Of a stretch of DNA of 64,000 nucleotides, positions 33,319 through 41,850 are shown piece after piece. Below the pieces are notes generated by a model. It did not search any database. It was not told where the DNA came from and saw only the letters and a list, made by a program, of their open reading frames with translations. Each line of letters opens with the position of its first letter. The first letter of the stretch is position 1. The translations under genes were made by a program, and so were the position numbers. Source of the stretch: JBBPZK01 sp965219175 (lineage in GTDB: Bacteria > Actinomycetota > Rubrobacteria > Rubrobacterales > Rubrobacteraceae); NCBI GenBank assembly GCA_965219175.1, contig CBDCNI010000001.1, positions 1,550,001 through 1,614,000 of the forward strand, in the 5' to 3' direction.

Positions 33319-34632
33319 TTGAGTGAGGCGCGGGAGATCCGGGAGGCCGGAGAGAAGCTCGGCGTTTTGATGCCTGGGATGGGGGCGGTTGCGACTACTT
33401 TCATCGCCGGCGTCGAATTGGTGAAAAAGGGGCTTTCGGAGCCGATCGGCTCTCTCACCCAGCTCGGTACGATCCGGCTCGGGAAGAGGACCGAGAACCG
33501 CGTGCCTAAAATAAAAGACTTTCTCCCACTTCAAGACCTGGGCGGTCTCGTCTTCGGCGGGTGGGACGCTTTTCCGGATGACGCTTACGAGGCGGCGGTA
33601 ACGGCTGGAGTACTGGAGAAAGAGCACCTGAACGCCGTCCGGGACGAGCTAAAGTCCATAAAGCCATTTCCGGCGGTCTTCGACGAGCGTTACGTCCACA
33701 AGCTGCACGGCACGCACGTCAAGGAGTATGAGTCTTATAGGGACGCGGTGGAGCAAGTCCGGGAAGACATTCGCGCTTTCAAGCGGGAGAACGGCCTGAA
33801 CCGGGTGGTGATGGTCTCCTGTGCGTCAACGGAGGCATACGCCCAGCCCAGGGAGGCCCATTTCACGGTCGAGAAGTTCGAGGAGGCGCTGGACAAGACG
33901 GACCCGGCGATATCTCCGGCTATGATCTACGCTTACGCCGCCATCATGGAGGGTGTCCCTTACGCAAACGGCTCTCCAAACCTGGCCGTGGACATCCCAG
34001 CCTTGACCGAGCTTGCGAACGAGAAGGGAGTGCCGGTTGCGGGTAAGGACTTCAAGACCGGCCAGACCCTGATGAAGACCATCGTGGCGCCCGGCATCAA
34101 GGCCCGGATGCTCGGGCTCGAAGGCTGGTACTCGACAAACATACTCGGCAACCGTGACGGCGAGGTGCTCGAAGACCCCGAGAGCCTCAGGAGTAAGGAA
34201 GTCACAAAGCTATCGGTGCTGGAGCACATAATGCAGCCGGATCTCTATCCTGAGCTTTACGACGACATTACGCACGTCGTGAAGATCAACTACTATCCGC
34301 CTCGCGGAGATTCGAAAGAGGGTTGGGACAACATAGACATCTTCGGTTGGCTCGGGTATCCGATGCAGATCAAGATAAACTTCCTGGCCCGCGACTCGAT
34401 CCTAGCCGCCCCCATAGTCCTGGACCTCGCGCTCTTCCTGGACCTAGCCAATCGGGCGGACATGAGCGGCATCCAGGAGTGGCTCTCGTTCTACTTCAAG
34501 AGCCCGATGACCGCCCCGGACCTCTACCCCGAACACGATATCTTCATCCAGCTAACGAAGCTAAAGAATACGCTGCGGGCCATGAAGGGCGAAGACCTCA
34601 TAACCCACCTCGGCCTCGACTACTACGAGTAG
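33319..34632 (+). CDS. ino1: Myo-inositol-1-phosphate synthase
   Basis: A 437-residue enzyme of the inositol-3-phosphate synthase family, converting glucose 6-phosphate to inositol phosphate with an NAD cofactor. Signatures: GVLMPGMGAVATTFIAG (NAD site), GGWDAFPDDAYEAA, VVMVSCASTEAY, NGSPNLAVDIPALTELANEKG, VAGKDFKTGQTLMKTIVAPG, GWYSTNILGNRDGEVL and MQIKINFLARDSILAAPIVL. TTG at 33319 follows GGGAGG. The product would feed phosphatidylinositol or di-myo-inositol-phosphate-type compatible solutes. Its leader contains unusual inverted repeats, suggesting dedicated regulation. Confidence 0.95.
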   Translation: MSEAREIREAGEKLGVLMPGMGAVATTFIAGVELVKKGLSEPIGSLTQLGTIRLGKRTENRVPKIKDFLPLQDLGGLVFGGWDAFPDDAYEAAVTAGVLEKEHLNAVRDELKSIKPFPAVFDERYVHKLHGTHVKEYESYRDAVEQVREDIRAFKRENGLNRVVMVSCASTEAYAQPREAHFTVEKFEEALDKTDPAISPAMIYAYAAIMEGVPYANGSPNLAVDIPALTELANEKGVPVAGKDFKTGQTLMKTIVAPGIKARMLGLEGWYSTNILGNRDGEVLEDPESLRSKEVTKLSVLEHIMQPDLYPELYDDITHVVKINYYPPRGDSKEGWDNIDIFGWLGYPMQIKINFLARDSILAAPIVLDLALFLDLANRADMSGIQEWLSFYFKSPMTAPDLYPEHDIFIQLTKLKNTLRAMKGEDLITHLGLDYYE

Positions 34633-34791
34633 TTGGGCTGGTGAGCTGGGTAGACCCGGAGCGCGGCGGCCCTGAGCTTGCCGACCTCTGCGCCGCGCTG
34701 ATCTCCGGTCGCCTCTCCCAGGGTTAGTCCGATTATCGTGGATTCGTCCCGCATCTTGTGCCAATCGGGCAGAACGAGGCTCGCCCGGACC

Positions 34792-35724
34792 TCAGGGCTT
34801 TAGCGCGATCTTGCCTCGGGTGTGGCGCCTCTCCAGTTCCCAGTACGCTTGTTGGACCTCTGACAGTGGATAGACTCCGGCGATCGGGACCTCAAGGTTT
34901 CCTTCGGAGATCATACCGGCAAGTTCGGCCAGCACCCCGGCGCTCGCCGCTTCGGCCGCACCCTCTGATTTAACCCCGTGCTTCTCGACCGCCGCGAAGT
35001 CGCTGATCGTGTCTATACGCTCCGGCCTGACGTCGAGATCCAACGCCAACTCGACGTATCCGGAGCCGAAGGTGTCGATAAAGGCGTCCACCTCACCGTC
35101 GGATGCCTCTCTGACGCGGTCGGCCTGGCCTTCACCGTACACGACGGGGATAACGCCGTGGGAGCGCAGCCACTCGTGATTCGACTCGCTTGCCAGCCCG
35201 ATCACCTCTGCCCCGGCGTTCTTCGCTAGCTGCACGGTTATCGAACCAACTCCACCGGCCGCACCGGAGACGACTAGAGTGTCGCCCTCGCCAGCCGACA
35301 CAGCCCGCACCGCCGCATATGCCGTCGCCCCTGCAACGAACAGGGCGCCGGCTTGCTCCCAAGGGACGTTGGATGGTCGAAGGGTTAGATTCTCGGCCTC
35401 GACAACGACGAGTTCGGCTTGGCTAGAGCGCGTGTTGACGAACCCTATAACCTCGTCACCCACCGCGAAGCCCTCGACCCCCTCGCCGATCTCCTCAACG
35501 ACTCCGGCAAGGTCGCTGCCCTGGCCGAGGGGGAAGGTTGAAGGAAACGCATCGGGAAACATGCTGTCGAAGGTTCCCTCGCGGACTATGGCTTCACCCG
35601 GATTGGTCCCGGCGGCCTTCACCCTCACGAGCACCTGACCGGGTCCGGGGCTTGGGCGGTCCACCTCCGCGACGTACAGGACGTCGATCCCACCGTACTC
35701 GTCAAACCTTACCGCTCTTGGCAT
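34792..35724 (-). CDS. Zinc-free MDR-family NADPH:quinone oxidoreductase
   Basis: A 310-residue medium-chain dehydrogenase/reductase. N-terminal GroES-like domain (RAVRFDEYGGIDVLYVAEVD ... VKAAGTNPGEAIVREG), then the nucleotide fold with VVSGAAGGVGSITVQLAKNAG and a C-terminal GKIALKP. No structural or catalytic zinc cysteines are seen, which places it with quinone oxidoreductase-type enzymes. It is the last of three minus-strand oxidoreductase genes ending near 36.8-37.7 kb; the gap to the next gene is about 130 bases, so it may have its own promoter. Confidence 0.88.
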   Translation of the reverse strand: MPRAVRFDEYGGIDVLYVAEVDRPSPGPGQVLVRVKAAGTNPGEAIVREGTFDSMFPDAFPSTFPLGQGSDLAGVVEEIGEGVEGFAVGDEVIGFVNTRSSQAELVVVEAENLTLRPSNVPWEQAGALFVAGATAYAAVRAVSAGEGDTLVVSGAAGGVGSITVQLAKNAGAEVIGLASESNHEWLRSHGVIPVVYGEGQADRVREASDGEVDAFIDTFGSGYVELALDLDVRPERIDTISDFAAVEKHGVKSEGAAEAASAGVLAELAGMISEGNLEVPIAGVYPLSEVQQAYWELERRHTRGKIALKP

Positions 35725-35853
35725 GTAGCTTCCTCCTCCTGTCGATTCATTTCCAATCTATCTGATCCTACCTGATCCACCGTGCTTCGCCGTGATATTG
35801 GTTATCGATTGGCTGCGTCGAGCGCCGGGTGCGGAGCGAGCCTCAGCGGGACA

Positions 35854-36720
35854 TCACCCTTGCTGGGAGATTGACGTCTCCAAGACATCCCGCAGGGGTG
35901 TCGGCTCCCGGCCGATGAGTCGGGCGAGGGTTGGGTCGGCCGGGGAAAAATCGCCCTGTCTGCTCGCTGCAAAGAGGCCCAGGAGCATGTCGGCACCCGG
36001 CTCGGGAGTGCCGTTGTCTAGCAGGCCATTCCGGTACTCGTCATCCGAAACGACGACCCGGCGGATCCGGCGTCCTGTAATCTCCGAGGCGATCGCCGCG
36101 ATGCCGGCGGCGTCGACCGTTTCAGAGGCGGTGAGGGCGGGGGTCGAACCGTCGATGCCCTCTCCGGTCAGGATGATCGCCGCCGCTTCGGCGAGGTCGG
36201 CACGGGTCGTCCAGGCTACCGGCCTATCTTCCGGCGCGACCAACTCGCCCGTTTCGAGGGCGTTTCCGAGCATCATCATGGGCGTCGGCGAGGCGTAGAA
36301 CCCGTTGCGGAGCGAGGTGAAGGAGACGCCGGATTCCCGGAGCGCCTCCTCGGTGCCGGCGTGATTGCGCATCGGAGGGAAGGGTGAAGACGGATCCGAA
36401 CCCATGTGGCTCGTGTAGAGGATACGTTCGGCGCCGGCCCTCTTGGCGGCGTCGATCGCAGCGGGATGCTGGCTGACCGCCGAATCGCTGCGGCTGTTAC
36501 TCGAAACGATGAGGACTTGCGAAGCCCCCTCGAAGGCCCGATCGAGGCTCGCGGCGTCGTCGAAATCACCCTGGCGGACGCGGACGCCCCGCTCTTCGAG
36601 GTCCCGCGCCTTCTCCGGTTCGCGGACGCTCACGCCTATCTGCCTAGCGGGTACGAGTTCGAGCAGCTTCTCCGTAATGGCCCGGCCTATCTGGCCGTTG
36701 GCTCCGGTAACGACTATCAT
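35854..36720 (-). CDS. NmrA/QOR2-like NAD(P)-binding protein
   Basis: A 288-residue atypical SDR. It starts IVVTGANGQIGRAITEKLLE and continues GDFDDAASLDRAFEGASQVLIVSS and YTSHMGSDPSSPFPPMRNHA, features of the NmrA-like/quinone oxidoreductase 2 family, which bind NAD(P)H and either reduce quinones or act as redox sensors. It lies between two other oxidoreductases on the same strand. Substrate unknown. Confidence 0.85.
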   Translation of the reverse strand: MIVVTGANGQIGRAITEKLLELVPARQIGVSVREPEKARDLEERGVRVRQGDFDDAASLDRAFEGASQVLIVSSNSRSDSAVSQHPAAIDAAKRAGAERILYTSHMGSDPSSPFPPMRNHAGTEEALRESGVSFTSLRNGFYASPTPMMMLGNALETGELVAPEDRPVAWTTRADLAEAAAIILTGEGIDGSTPALTASETVDAAGIAAIASEITGRRIRRVVVSDDEYRNGLLDNGTPEPGADMLLGLFAASRQGDFSPADPTLARLIGREPTPLRDVLETSISQQG

Positions 36721-36826
36721 AATGACCTCCGGGAAGGATCGGGTGGAACAGATGCGCTAAGGAGCCGATCCGTCGGGAACACTGCGGAGCCTACTCCAGC
36801 ATAGTCCAAAGTTGCATTGTAACGGC

Positions 36827-37696
36827 TCATGAGACAATACCGTCCAGCTCGGACATCTCGTCCTCGGGAAGAGTCAGCGTGGCACCCGCGACGTTCTCGC
36901 GCAGGTGCGCGACGGACGAAGTTCCGGGGATGAGCAGGATGTTTGAGGAGCGCTGCAGGAGCCATGCCAGCGCAATACCCATCGGACTCGCGTCGAGACG
37001 ATCCGCAACCGCGTTCAGCGTCTCCGACTGTAGCGGCGAGAAGCCGCCGAGCGGGAAGTAGGGTACGTAGGCGATGCCCTGTGCGGCGAGGGCGTCGATC
37101 AGGTCGTCGTCCTCGCGATTGGCTATGTTGTAGAAGTTCTGCACGCAGACGACGGGCGCGATGGACTGCGCTTCGGCAACTTGCTCGGCCGTGACGGTGC
37201 TGACACCGAGATGTCGGATCAATCCATCCTGTTGCAGCTCCGCGAGCGCGGTGAACGGTTCGGCGATCGAACCCGGCTCGGGGCTGTCGACCCCACCGAC
37301 GCGCATGTTGACTACGTCGAGCGCGTCGAGCCCGAGGTTCTCAAGGTTGTCGTGGACCTGCTGGCGCAACTGCTCCGGAGATCTCGCATGGGGCCAGTTG
37401 CCCTCGTCGTCGCGCTCCGCCCCGACCTTGGTCACGATGTGCAGATCGTCGGAGTAGGGGCGCAGGGTTTCCTTGATGATCTGGTTGGTTACGTGCGGGC
37501 CGTAGAAGTCGGCCGTGTCGATGTGGTTGATCCCCAACTCCATCGCCTCGCGAAGCACCGCGATCGCGGCGTCGCGGTCCTCAGGCGGCCCGAATACGCC
37601 GGGGCCGGCGAGCTGCATCGCGCCATACCCCATTCGAGTAACCGTCATATCTCCAGCAAAGTCGAACGTCCCGCCAGGGAGCGTGGTCGATGTCAT
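36827..37696 (-). CDS. Aldo/keto reductase
   Basis: A 289-residue TIM-barrel reductase. HIDTADFYGPH carries the catalytic Asp and Tyr and IVTKVGAERDD the Lys; the usual active-site His segment reads VVNMRVGG, as in a divergent AKR branch. VCVQNFYNIANREDDDLIDA and the C-terminal LLIPGTSSVAHLRENV (NADP 2'-phosphate loop) are typical. It diverges from the TetR gene and heads the minus-strand redox group, so repression by that TetR protein is likely. Confidence 0.9.
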   Translation of the reverse strand: MTSTTLPGGTFDFAGDMTVTRMGYGAMQLAGPGVFGPPEDRDAAIAVLREAMELGINHIDTADFYGPHVTNQIIKETLRPYSDDLHIVTKVGAERDDEGNWPHARSPEQLRQQVHDNLENLGLDALDVVNMRVGGVDSPEPGSIAEPFTALAELQQDGLIRHLGVSTVTAEQVAEAQSIAPVVCVQNFYNIANREDDDLIDALAAQGIAYVPYFPLGGFSPLQSETLNAVADRLDASPMGIALAWLLQRSSNILLIPGTSSVAHLRENVAGATLTLPEDEMSELDGIVS

Positions 37697-37851
37697 TGGA
37701 ACTCCTCTCCTCGTTGCTCATGTCCGGGCTCCTCCCGGAGGATGGGCCTCACGCTGCTCGCTCATCCTCACCGTAGCCGGTTTGACTAACACCGCCAACA
37801 CTATCACCGACTCGGCGATATCGCAACCAACGATAGCAAAACTATGTTATC

Positions 37852-38613
37852 ATGCGTGACATGAGTGAGAGTATGGTTACTCGGACAGACGGAGCGGCGG
37901 CCAGCAGGAGGGTGGATACGAGGAGGAGGATCGTGCGATCCGCCGCCGAACTCCTGGCCGAAGGTGGGCGGGAGGCAGTATCCACGCGGGCGGTCGCTGC
38001 GGCCGCCGGGGTTCAGGCGCCGACGATCTACCGGCAATTCGGCGACATGCGGGGGCTGCTCGACGAGGTTGCCAGCTTCGGATTCTCGGAGTACTTGAGC
38101 GAGAAGACGGCGCGGGAGATCGTGGAGGATCCAGTCGAGGATTTGCGTAGTGGGTGGGATCTGCACGTCGGGTTTGGTCTCGCCAACCCCGCCTTCTACA
38201 CGCTCATGTACGGAGATCCCAGGCCCGGAGCCGAGACTAGCGCCGCCCTTGAAGCCGCCGGTATCCTGCACGAGTTGGTAAAGCGGGTCGCTGAAGATGG
38301 ACGCCTTAGAGTGGGCGTGGAGCGGGCCGCGCAGATGATCCACGCCGCTGGAATGGGCGTCACCCTCACCCTGATAGGCGCGAAACCCGAGGATCGCGAT
38401 CCAGCGCTCTCTGAGTTGACCCGCGAGGCGGTTCTCGCCGCCGTGACTACGGACGATGCCGCCGAGCCGGCGATGGGGATAGAGTGCCGTGACCGGCTTG
38501 CCCGTCGCGCCGTCGCGCTCAAGGCCGTCCTGCCGGAGGCGGCGGAGCTCACGCCCGGCGAGAGTACCGTGCTCTCGGAGTGGCTCGATAGGCTCATCGA
38601 CCCCAAGATCTGA
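37852..38613 (+). CDS. TetR-family transcriptional regulator
   Basis: A 253-residue regulator with an N-terminal helix-turn-helix: RRRIVRSAAELLAEGGREAV followed by STRAVAAAAGVQAPTIYRQF. The C-terminal ligand domain is helical and not assignable. ATG codons at 37852, 37861 and 37873 are all possible starts. The 155-base divergent space with the aldo/keto reductase contains a CGATATCG palindrome and an imperfect AAC(G)ATAG / CTATGTT repeat next to the start, plausible self-binding sites. It probably controls the neighbouring oxidoreductases. Confidence 0.88.
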   Translation: MRDMSESMVTRTDGAAASRRVDTRRRIVRSAAELLAEGGREAVSTRAVAAAAGVQAPTIYRQFGDMRGLLDEVASFGFSEYLSEKTAREIVEDPVEDLRSGWDLHVGFGLANPAFYTLMYGDPRPGAETSAALEAAGILHELVKRVAEDGRLRVGVERAAQMIHAAGMGVTLTLIGAKPEDRDPALSELTREAVLAAVTTDDAAEPAMGIECRDRLARRAVALKAVLPEAAELTPGESTVLSEWLDRLIDPKI

Positions 38614-38781
38614 CGCTCGTGCTGAAGATGGTACTCAGGGCGAAATCAACGAGGTCCTGAGACCAGCAGTGGAGAGTGCCGGGACGACCTTCACTCTCCG
38701 GGACGAAGTCTGATGTGGCAAAGCTCGATGGGCCGGTTACAATTACGGGCAGTGAGAGATTTCAAACGGAGAGGTGAGAGT

Positions 38782-39084
38782 ATGATTACCGAAGAGCGCG
38801 TGAGGGATCAGTTGAGGAACGTCATAGACCCGGAGATCGGGATGGACCTGGTGGAACTCGGTTTGATCTACGACGTGGGCGTCCACGAAGACGGGCGGCA
38901 TCTGGACGTGACCTTCAGCCTCACCAGCCCGATGTGTCCGGTTGGGGATATGATCCAGGAGCAAGTCGAGACCGAAGCACTTTCCATCGAAGGCGTCGAG
39001 ACGGTCAACGCCCAACTCTCCTTCGACCCGATGTGGAGCCCGGAGATGATGAGCCCGGCCGCGAAACTCTTCTTCGGCCGCTAA
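38782..39084 (+). CDS. DUF59/MIP18-type Fe-S assembly protein (SufT/PaaD-like)
   Basis: A 100-residue protein: LRNVIDPEIGMDLVELGLIY, FSLTSPMCPVGDMIQEQVE with the conserved Cys, and a C-terminal SFDPMWSPEMMSPAAKLFFG. DUF59 proteins assist Fe-S cluster maturation or phenylacetyl-CoA monooxygenase. ATG at 38782 follows GAGAGGTGAGAG; the frame upstream of it is not family-like. A TACAAT -10 element is visible at 38738-38743. The glycosylase gene follows 20 bases later. Confidence 0.9.
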   Translation: MITEERVRDQLRNVIDPEIGMDLVELGLIYDVGVHEDGRHLDVTFSLTSPMCPVGDMIQEQVETEALSIEGVETVNAQLSFDPMWSPEMMSPAAKLFFGR

Positions 39085-39103
39085 CCGGAAACCCGACCAG
39101 ATA

Positions 39104-39754
39104 GTGACGGAAGCCTCGGCAGGTGTCACGCCAGGCGTAGCCCACCTTTCCGCCTGTGGCGACCCGGTAATGGGCGGCCTCGTTCGTGAGATCGGGCCGC
39201 TCGAACGCGAATCCCGTCGCAGGGGCCGCCCGGACGACGCCTATGGCTCCCTGGTCCGCGCCATCGTTGGACAACAGCTCTCGACCAGGGCAGCCCGGAC
39301 GATCTACAGCCGTCTCTGCGCACTCTTCGGTGAGCGTCCTCCAACACCGACCGAACTACTCTCCACCGCCGACGAAGACCTCCGCGCCGCCGGACTCTCC
39401 CGGCAGAAGATCGGCTACCTCCGGGACCTGGCCCGGCGTATCCAGGACGGAGAACTAGACCTCGATACGCTCGCCCAACACCCCGACGAAGAAGTCGTCT
39501 CGCGGCTCGTGGTCGTAAAGGGTCTCGGACGGTGGACAGCCGAGATGTTCCTGATGTTTCACCTCTCGCGCCCGGACGTCCTGCCCGTGGGAGACCTCGG
39601 CATCCGACGGGCCGCCGCCCTCGCTTACGGCCTGTCGGAACTCCCGGACGCCGAAACGCTCCGAACGATCGCCGAACCGTGGCGTCCCCATCGCACCCTC
39701 GCCGGCCTTTACCTCTGGGAGTCACTCTCCGGTGACAAGCGCCCGGATGCATAA
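39104..39754 (+). CDS. DNA-3-methyladenine glycosylase II-like (HhH-GPD)
   Basis: A 216-residue HhH-GPD glycosylase: AIVGQQLSTRAARTIYSRL, the hairpin VVKGLGRWTAEMFLMFHLSR and the catalytic Asp in VLPVGDLGIRRAAALAYG. It matches short AlkA/MAG-type enzymes that excise alkylated purines to start base-excision repair; the family-specific N-terminal AlkA domain is absent. The GTG at 39104 has no strong ribosome site and may be coupled to the DUF59 gene. A complementary minus-strand frame of the same length is a shadow. Confidence 0.9.
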   Translation: MTEASAGVTPGVAHLSACGDPVMGGLVREIGPLERESRRRGRPDDAYGSLVRAIVGQQLSTRAARTIYSRLCALFGERPPTPTELLSTADEDLRAAGLSRQKIGYLRDLARRIQDGELDLDTLAQHPDEEVVSRLVVVKGLGRWTAEMFLMFHLSRPDVLPVGDLGIRRAAALAYGLSELPDAETLRTIAEPWRPHRTLAGLYLWESLSGDKRPDA

Positions 39755-39815
39755 ACGAAGAATGCTTGGAACCAGGTCAACCCCCTACGGTGGGTGGCCG
39801 GACATCTCTCGGGCG

Positions 39816-41477
39816 CTACGTTTCTGAGACTACCTTCTTCGCCTTTGGGATGGATGGGGCGCTCATCGAAAGCTCTTTGACTCCGAGCTCTATGAGCTTC
39901 GGCACGAGGAGCGGGTCTGCGGCGGCCTCACCGCACACTCCTACCCATATCCCAGCTTCCTCCGCCGCCTCACAGGTCAGCCCTATGAGCTTCAATACCG
40001 CTGGATGATCCGCGTTCTGCAACCGCCGCAACCGCTCGTTGCCCCGGTCGGCGGCCAGCGTATATTGGACCAGATCGTTCGTGCCCACGGAGAAGAAGGC
40101 CACTTCTTTGGCAAGCTCTTTAGCGCATATGGCAGCAGCCGGTGTCTCTACCATTACCCCAACCTCTAAAGTCCCGGCCTCTTTGCCGCTTTCTTTAAGC
40201 TCCTTGCGACATTCTCCTATCAATTCTTCCGCCGAACGCACCTCATCAGCGCCTACCACCATCGGGAACATTATCTTGAGGTTGCCGTGAACCGCCGCCC
40301 TGAGGAGAGCTTTTAGCTGGGGTTTGAATAGCTCTGGAACGTCCAGGCACATCCTGATGCCCCGCCATCCTAGAAACGGGTTCTCCTCCACTGGCTGCTC
40401 CACACCCGGCAGGTCCTTGTCTCCTCCCACGTCCAGCGTCCTGAAGATGACCGGCTTCTCCCCGAATGCCTCGACTACTTTACGATAGACCTCGTACTGC
40501 TCATCTTCGGAAGGTAGCTCGTCTCTTTCCATGAACAAAAACTCGGTACGGAATAGGCCAACGCCTTCCGCGCCCCATTCCAGAGCCTCTTCCGCTTCTT
40601 CGGCCGAGCCGAGGTTGGCGGAGACTTCTATGCGGCGTCCGTCACTGGTCTTCGCTTCGACGTGTTTGTACTTTTCGAGGGCGTCCTTTTCTTGTTCTAG
40701 TTCCGCTTGTCGCTGCTCCATCTCTGAGATAGTGTTCGGGTCGGGGTCGGCGATGATGTAGCCTTCGCCTCCGTCGATGGCGACTGTTTCTGCTCCGAAG
40801 GCTTCTTCTAGGGAAGAGCCCACGCCTACGACGGCCGGGATGCCCATCGAGCGGGCCATGATCGAGACGTGGGAGGTCTTGGAGCCCTCGGCGGTGACGA
40901 ACCCGAGAGCCATTCCTTTCGGCACGCGGGCCGTATCTGATGGGGCGAGGCTACGGGCCAGGACGACCGACGGCTCATCCAGTGCTTCGAGACCGGCAGC
41001 CCCGGCGCCCATGAGTTCCGCAGCGATCTGGGATACGACATCACGCACGTCGTCCGCCCTCGCAGCCATGTAGGAGTCTTCCATGGAGGCGAACATCCGG
41101 GCGTACTCTTCACCCACGGCCAAAACGGCAGCCTCGGGGCTTTCCAGGTTCCTTACGCGTTCGGCGGCCCCTTCGGCGAGCTCCGGGTCTTCGGCGAGTT
41201 CTATGTGGGCGTCGAAAATGGCCGCCTCGTCCTCGCTCCCATCGTCGCGCATCTTCTCGGCCGTCTCCGAGAGCTTTGTCGCCGTTGCCTCCACAGCCGC
41301 CTCGAAACGGGCAAGCTCATCTTCTACCTCGTCTTCTGAGATGCTGGTTCGCTCGGGCTCTGGTTTGGCTCCGACGTGGACGAATACGCGCCCTATGGCG
41401 ACACCTTCGGAGGCGGCCACTCCTTCCATCCTGATCGATCCCCTCGTGTGTAATTCTTCCGTGTTCTTCTCGACCAT
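39816..41477 (-). CDS. ptsI: PTS enzyme I (PEP-protein phosphotransferase)
   Basis: A 553-residue enzyme I. The active-site histidine is H203 in TAEGSKTSHVSIMARSMGIP. The PEP-binding barrel follows with VGLFRTEFLFMERDELPSED, FRTLDVGGDKDLPG, NPFLGWRGIRMCLD, GVMVETPAAA, FFSVGTNDLVQYTLAADRGN and GVCGEAAADP. Length is normal. ATG at 41477 lies about 10 bases after GGAAAGGAG; M17 (MEGVAAS) is an alternative nearer the usual family start. It is the last gene of a PTS operon with its own HPr, indicating a locally encoded phosphorelay. Confidence 0.95.
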   Translation of the reverse strand: MVEKNTEELHTRGSIRMEGVAASEGVAIGRVFVHVGAKPEPERTSISEDEVEDELARFEAAVEATATKLSETAEKMRDDGSEDEAAIFDAHIELAEDPELAEGAAERVRNLESPEAAVLAVGEEYARMFASMEDSYMAARADDVRDVVSQIAAELMGAGAAGLEALDEPSVVLARSLAPSDTARVPKGMALGFVTAEGSKTSHVSIMARSMGIPAVVGVGSSLEEAFGAETVAIDGGEGYIIADPDPNTISEMEQRQAELEQEKDALEKYKHVEAKTSDGRRIEVSANLGSAEEAEEALEWGAEGVGLFRTEFLFMERDELPSEDEQYEVYRKVVEAFGEKPVIFRTLDVGGDKDLPGVEQPVEENPFLGWRGIRMCLDVPELFKPQLKALLRAAVHGNLKIMFPMVVGADEVRSAEELIGECRKELKESGKEAGTLEVGVMVETPAAAICAKELAKEVAFFSVGTNDLVQYTLAADRGNERLRRLQNADHPAVLKLIGLTCEAAEEAGIWVGVCGEAAADPLLVPKLIELGVKELSMSAPSIPKAKKVVSET

Positions 41478-41541
41478 GATGCGACTTCTCCTTTCCCAAG
41501 GCTCTCTTTGAGAAGCTTTCAGAGGCCGTTAGCGCTCCTCT

Positions 41542-41802
41542 CTATTGCTCTTCTTTTGAGAGAAGTTCGACCAGCGTCTCCACCGCTTCCTTTTCGTCAG
41601 CTCCTTCGGCGCGGATGGTTAGCTTGTCGCCGTGTTTGGCACCGAGGCTCATGAGGTTCAGGGAGCTTTTGGCGTTCGCTTCCTTGCCGTCTTTGATCAC
41701 TTTTATCTCGGAGGTGTAGCCCTTGGCCGTTTTTACGAACCGGGCCGCCGGACGGGCGTGGAGTCCTTCCTCCGGTACTACCTTTGCTTCTTTCTCGATC
41801 AT
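41542..41802 (-). CDS. ptsH: PTS phosphocarrier HPr
   Basis: From ATG at 41802 the protein is 86 residues. It puts the active histidine exactly at position 15 (EEGLHARPAARF) and a serine at position 46 (NAKSSLNLMSLG), the canonical HPr numbering. AAAGGA lies about 8 bases upstream of this ATG. The ATG at 41835 would add 11 residues and break the numbering, so I reject it. Ser46 suggests that HPr kinase-type regulation is possible, but no hprK is in the window. Confidence 0.95.
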   Translation of the reverse strand: MIEKEAKVVPEEGLHARPAARFVKTAKGYTSEIKVIKDGKEANAKSSLNLMSLGAKHGDKLTIRAEGADEKEAVETLVELLSKEEQ

Positions 41803-41850
41803 CTGATAGATCCTTTCGCTCTCTTGTTTTGGCATCGAATAACTTTTTCT

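Noticed and set aside
34623..34754. 43-codon minus-strand frame (MRDESTIIGLTLGEATGD...) between ino1 and the quinone oxidoreductase
   Set aside because: It overlaps the ino1 3' end, has no convincing ribosome site and no recognisable family; open frames of this size are common in GC-rich DNA.
39126..39752. 208-residue minus-strand frame opposite the DNA glycosylase
   Set aside because: Arg/Gly-rich shadow of a well-supported HhH-GPD gene; no family motifs.
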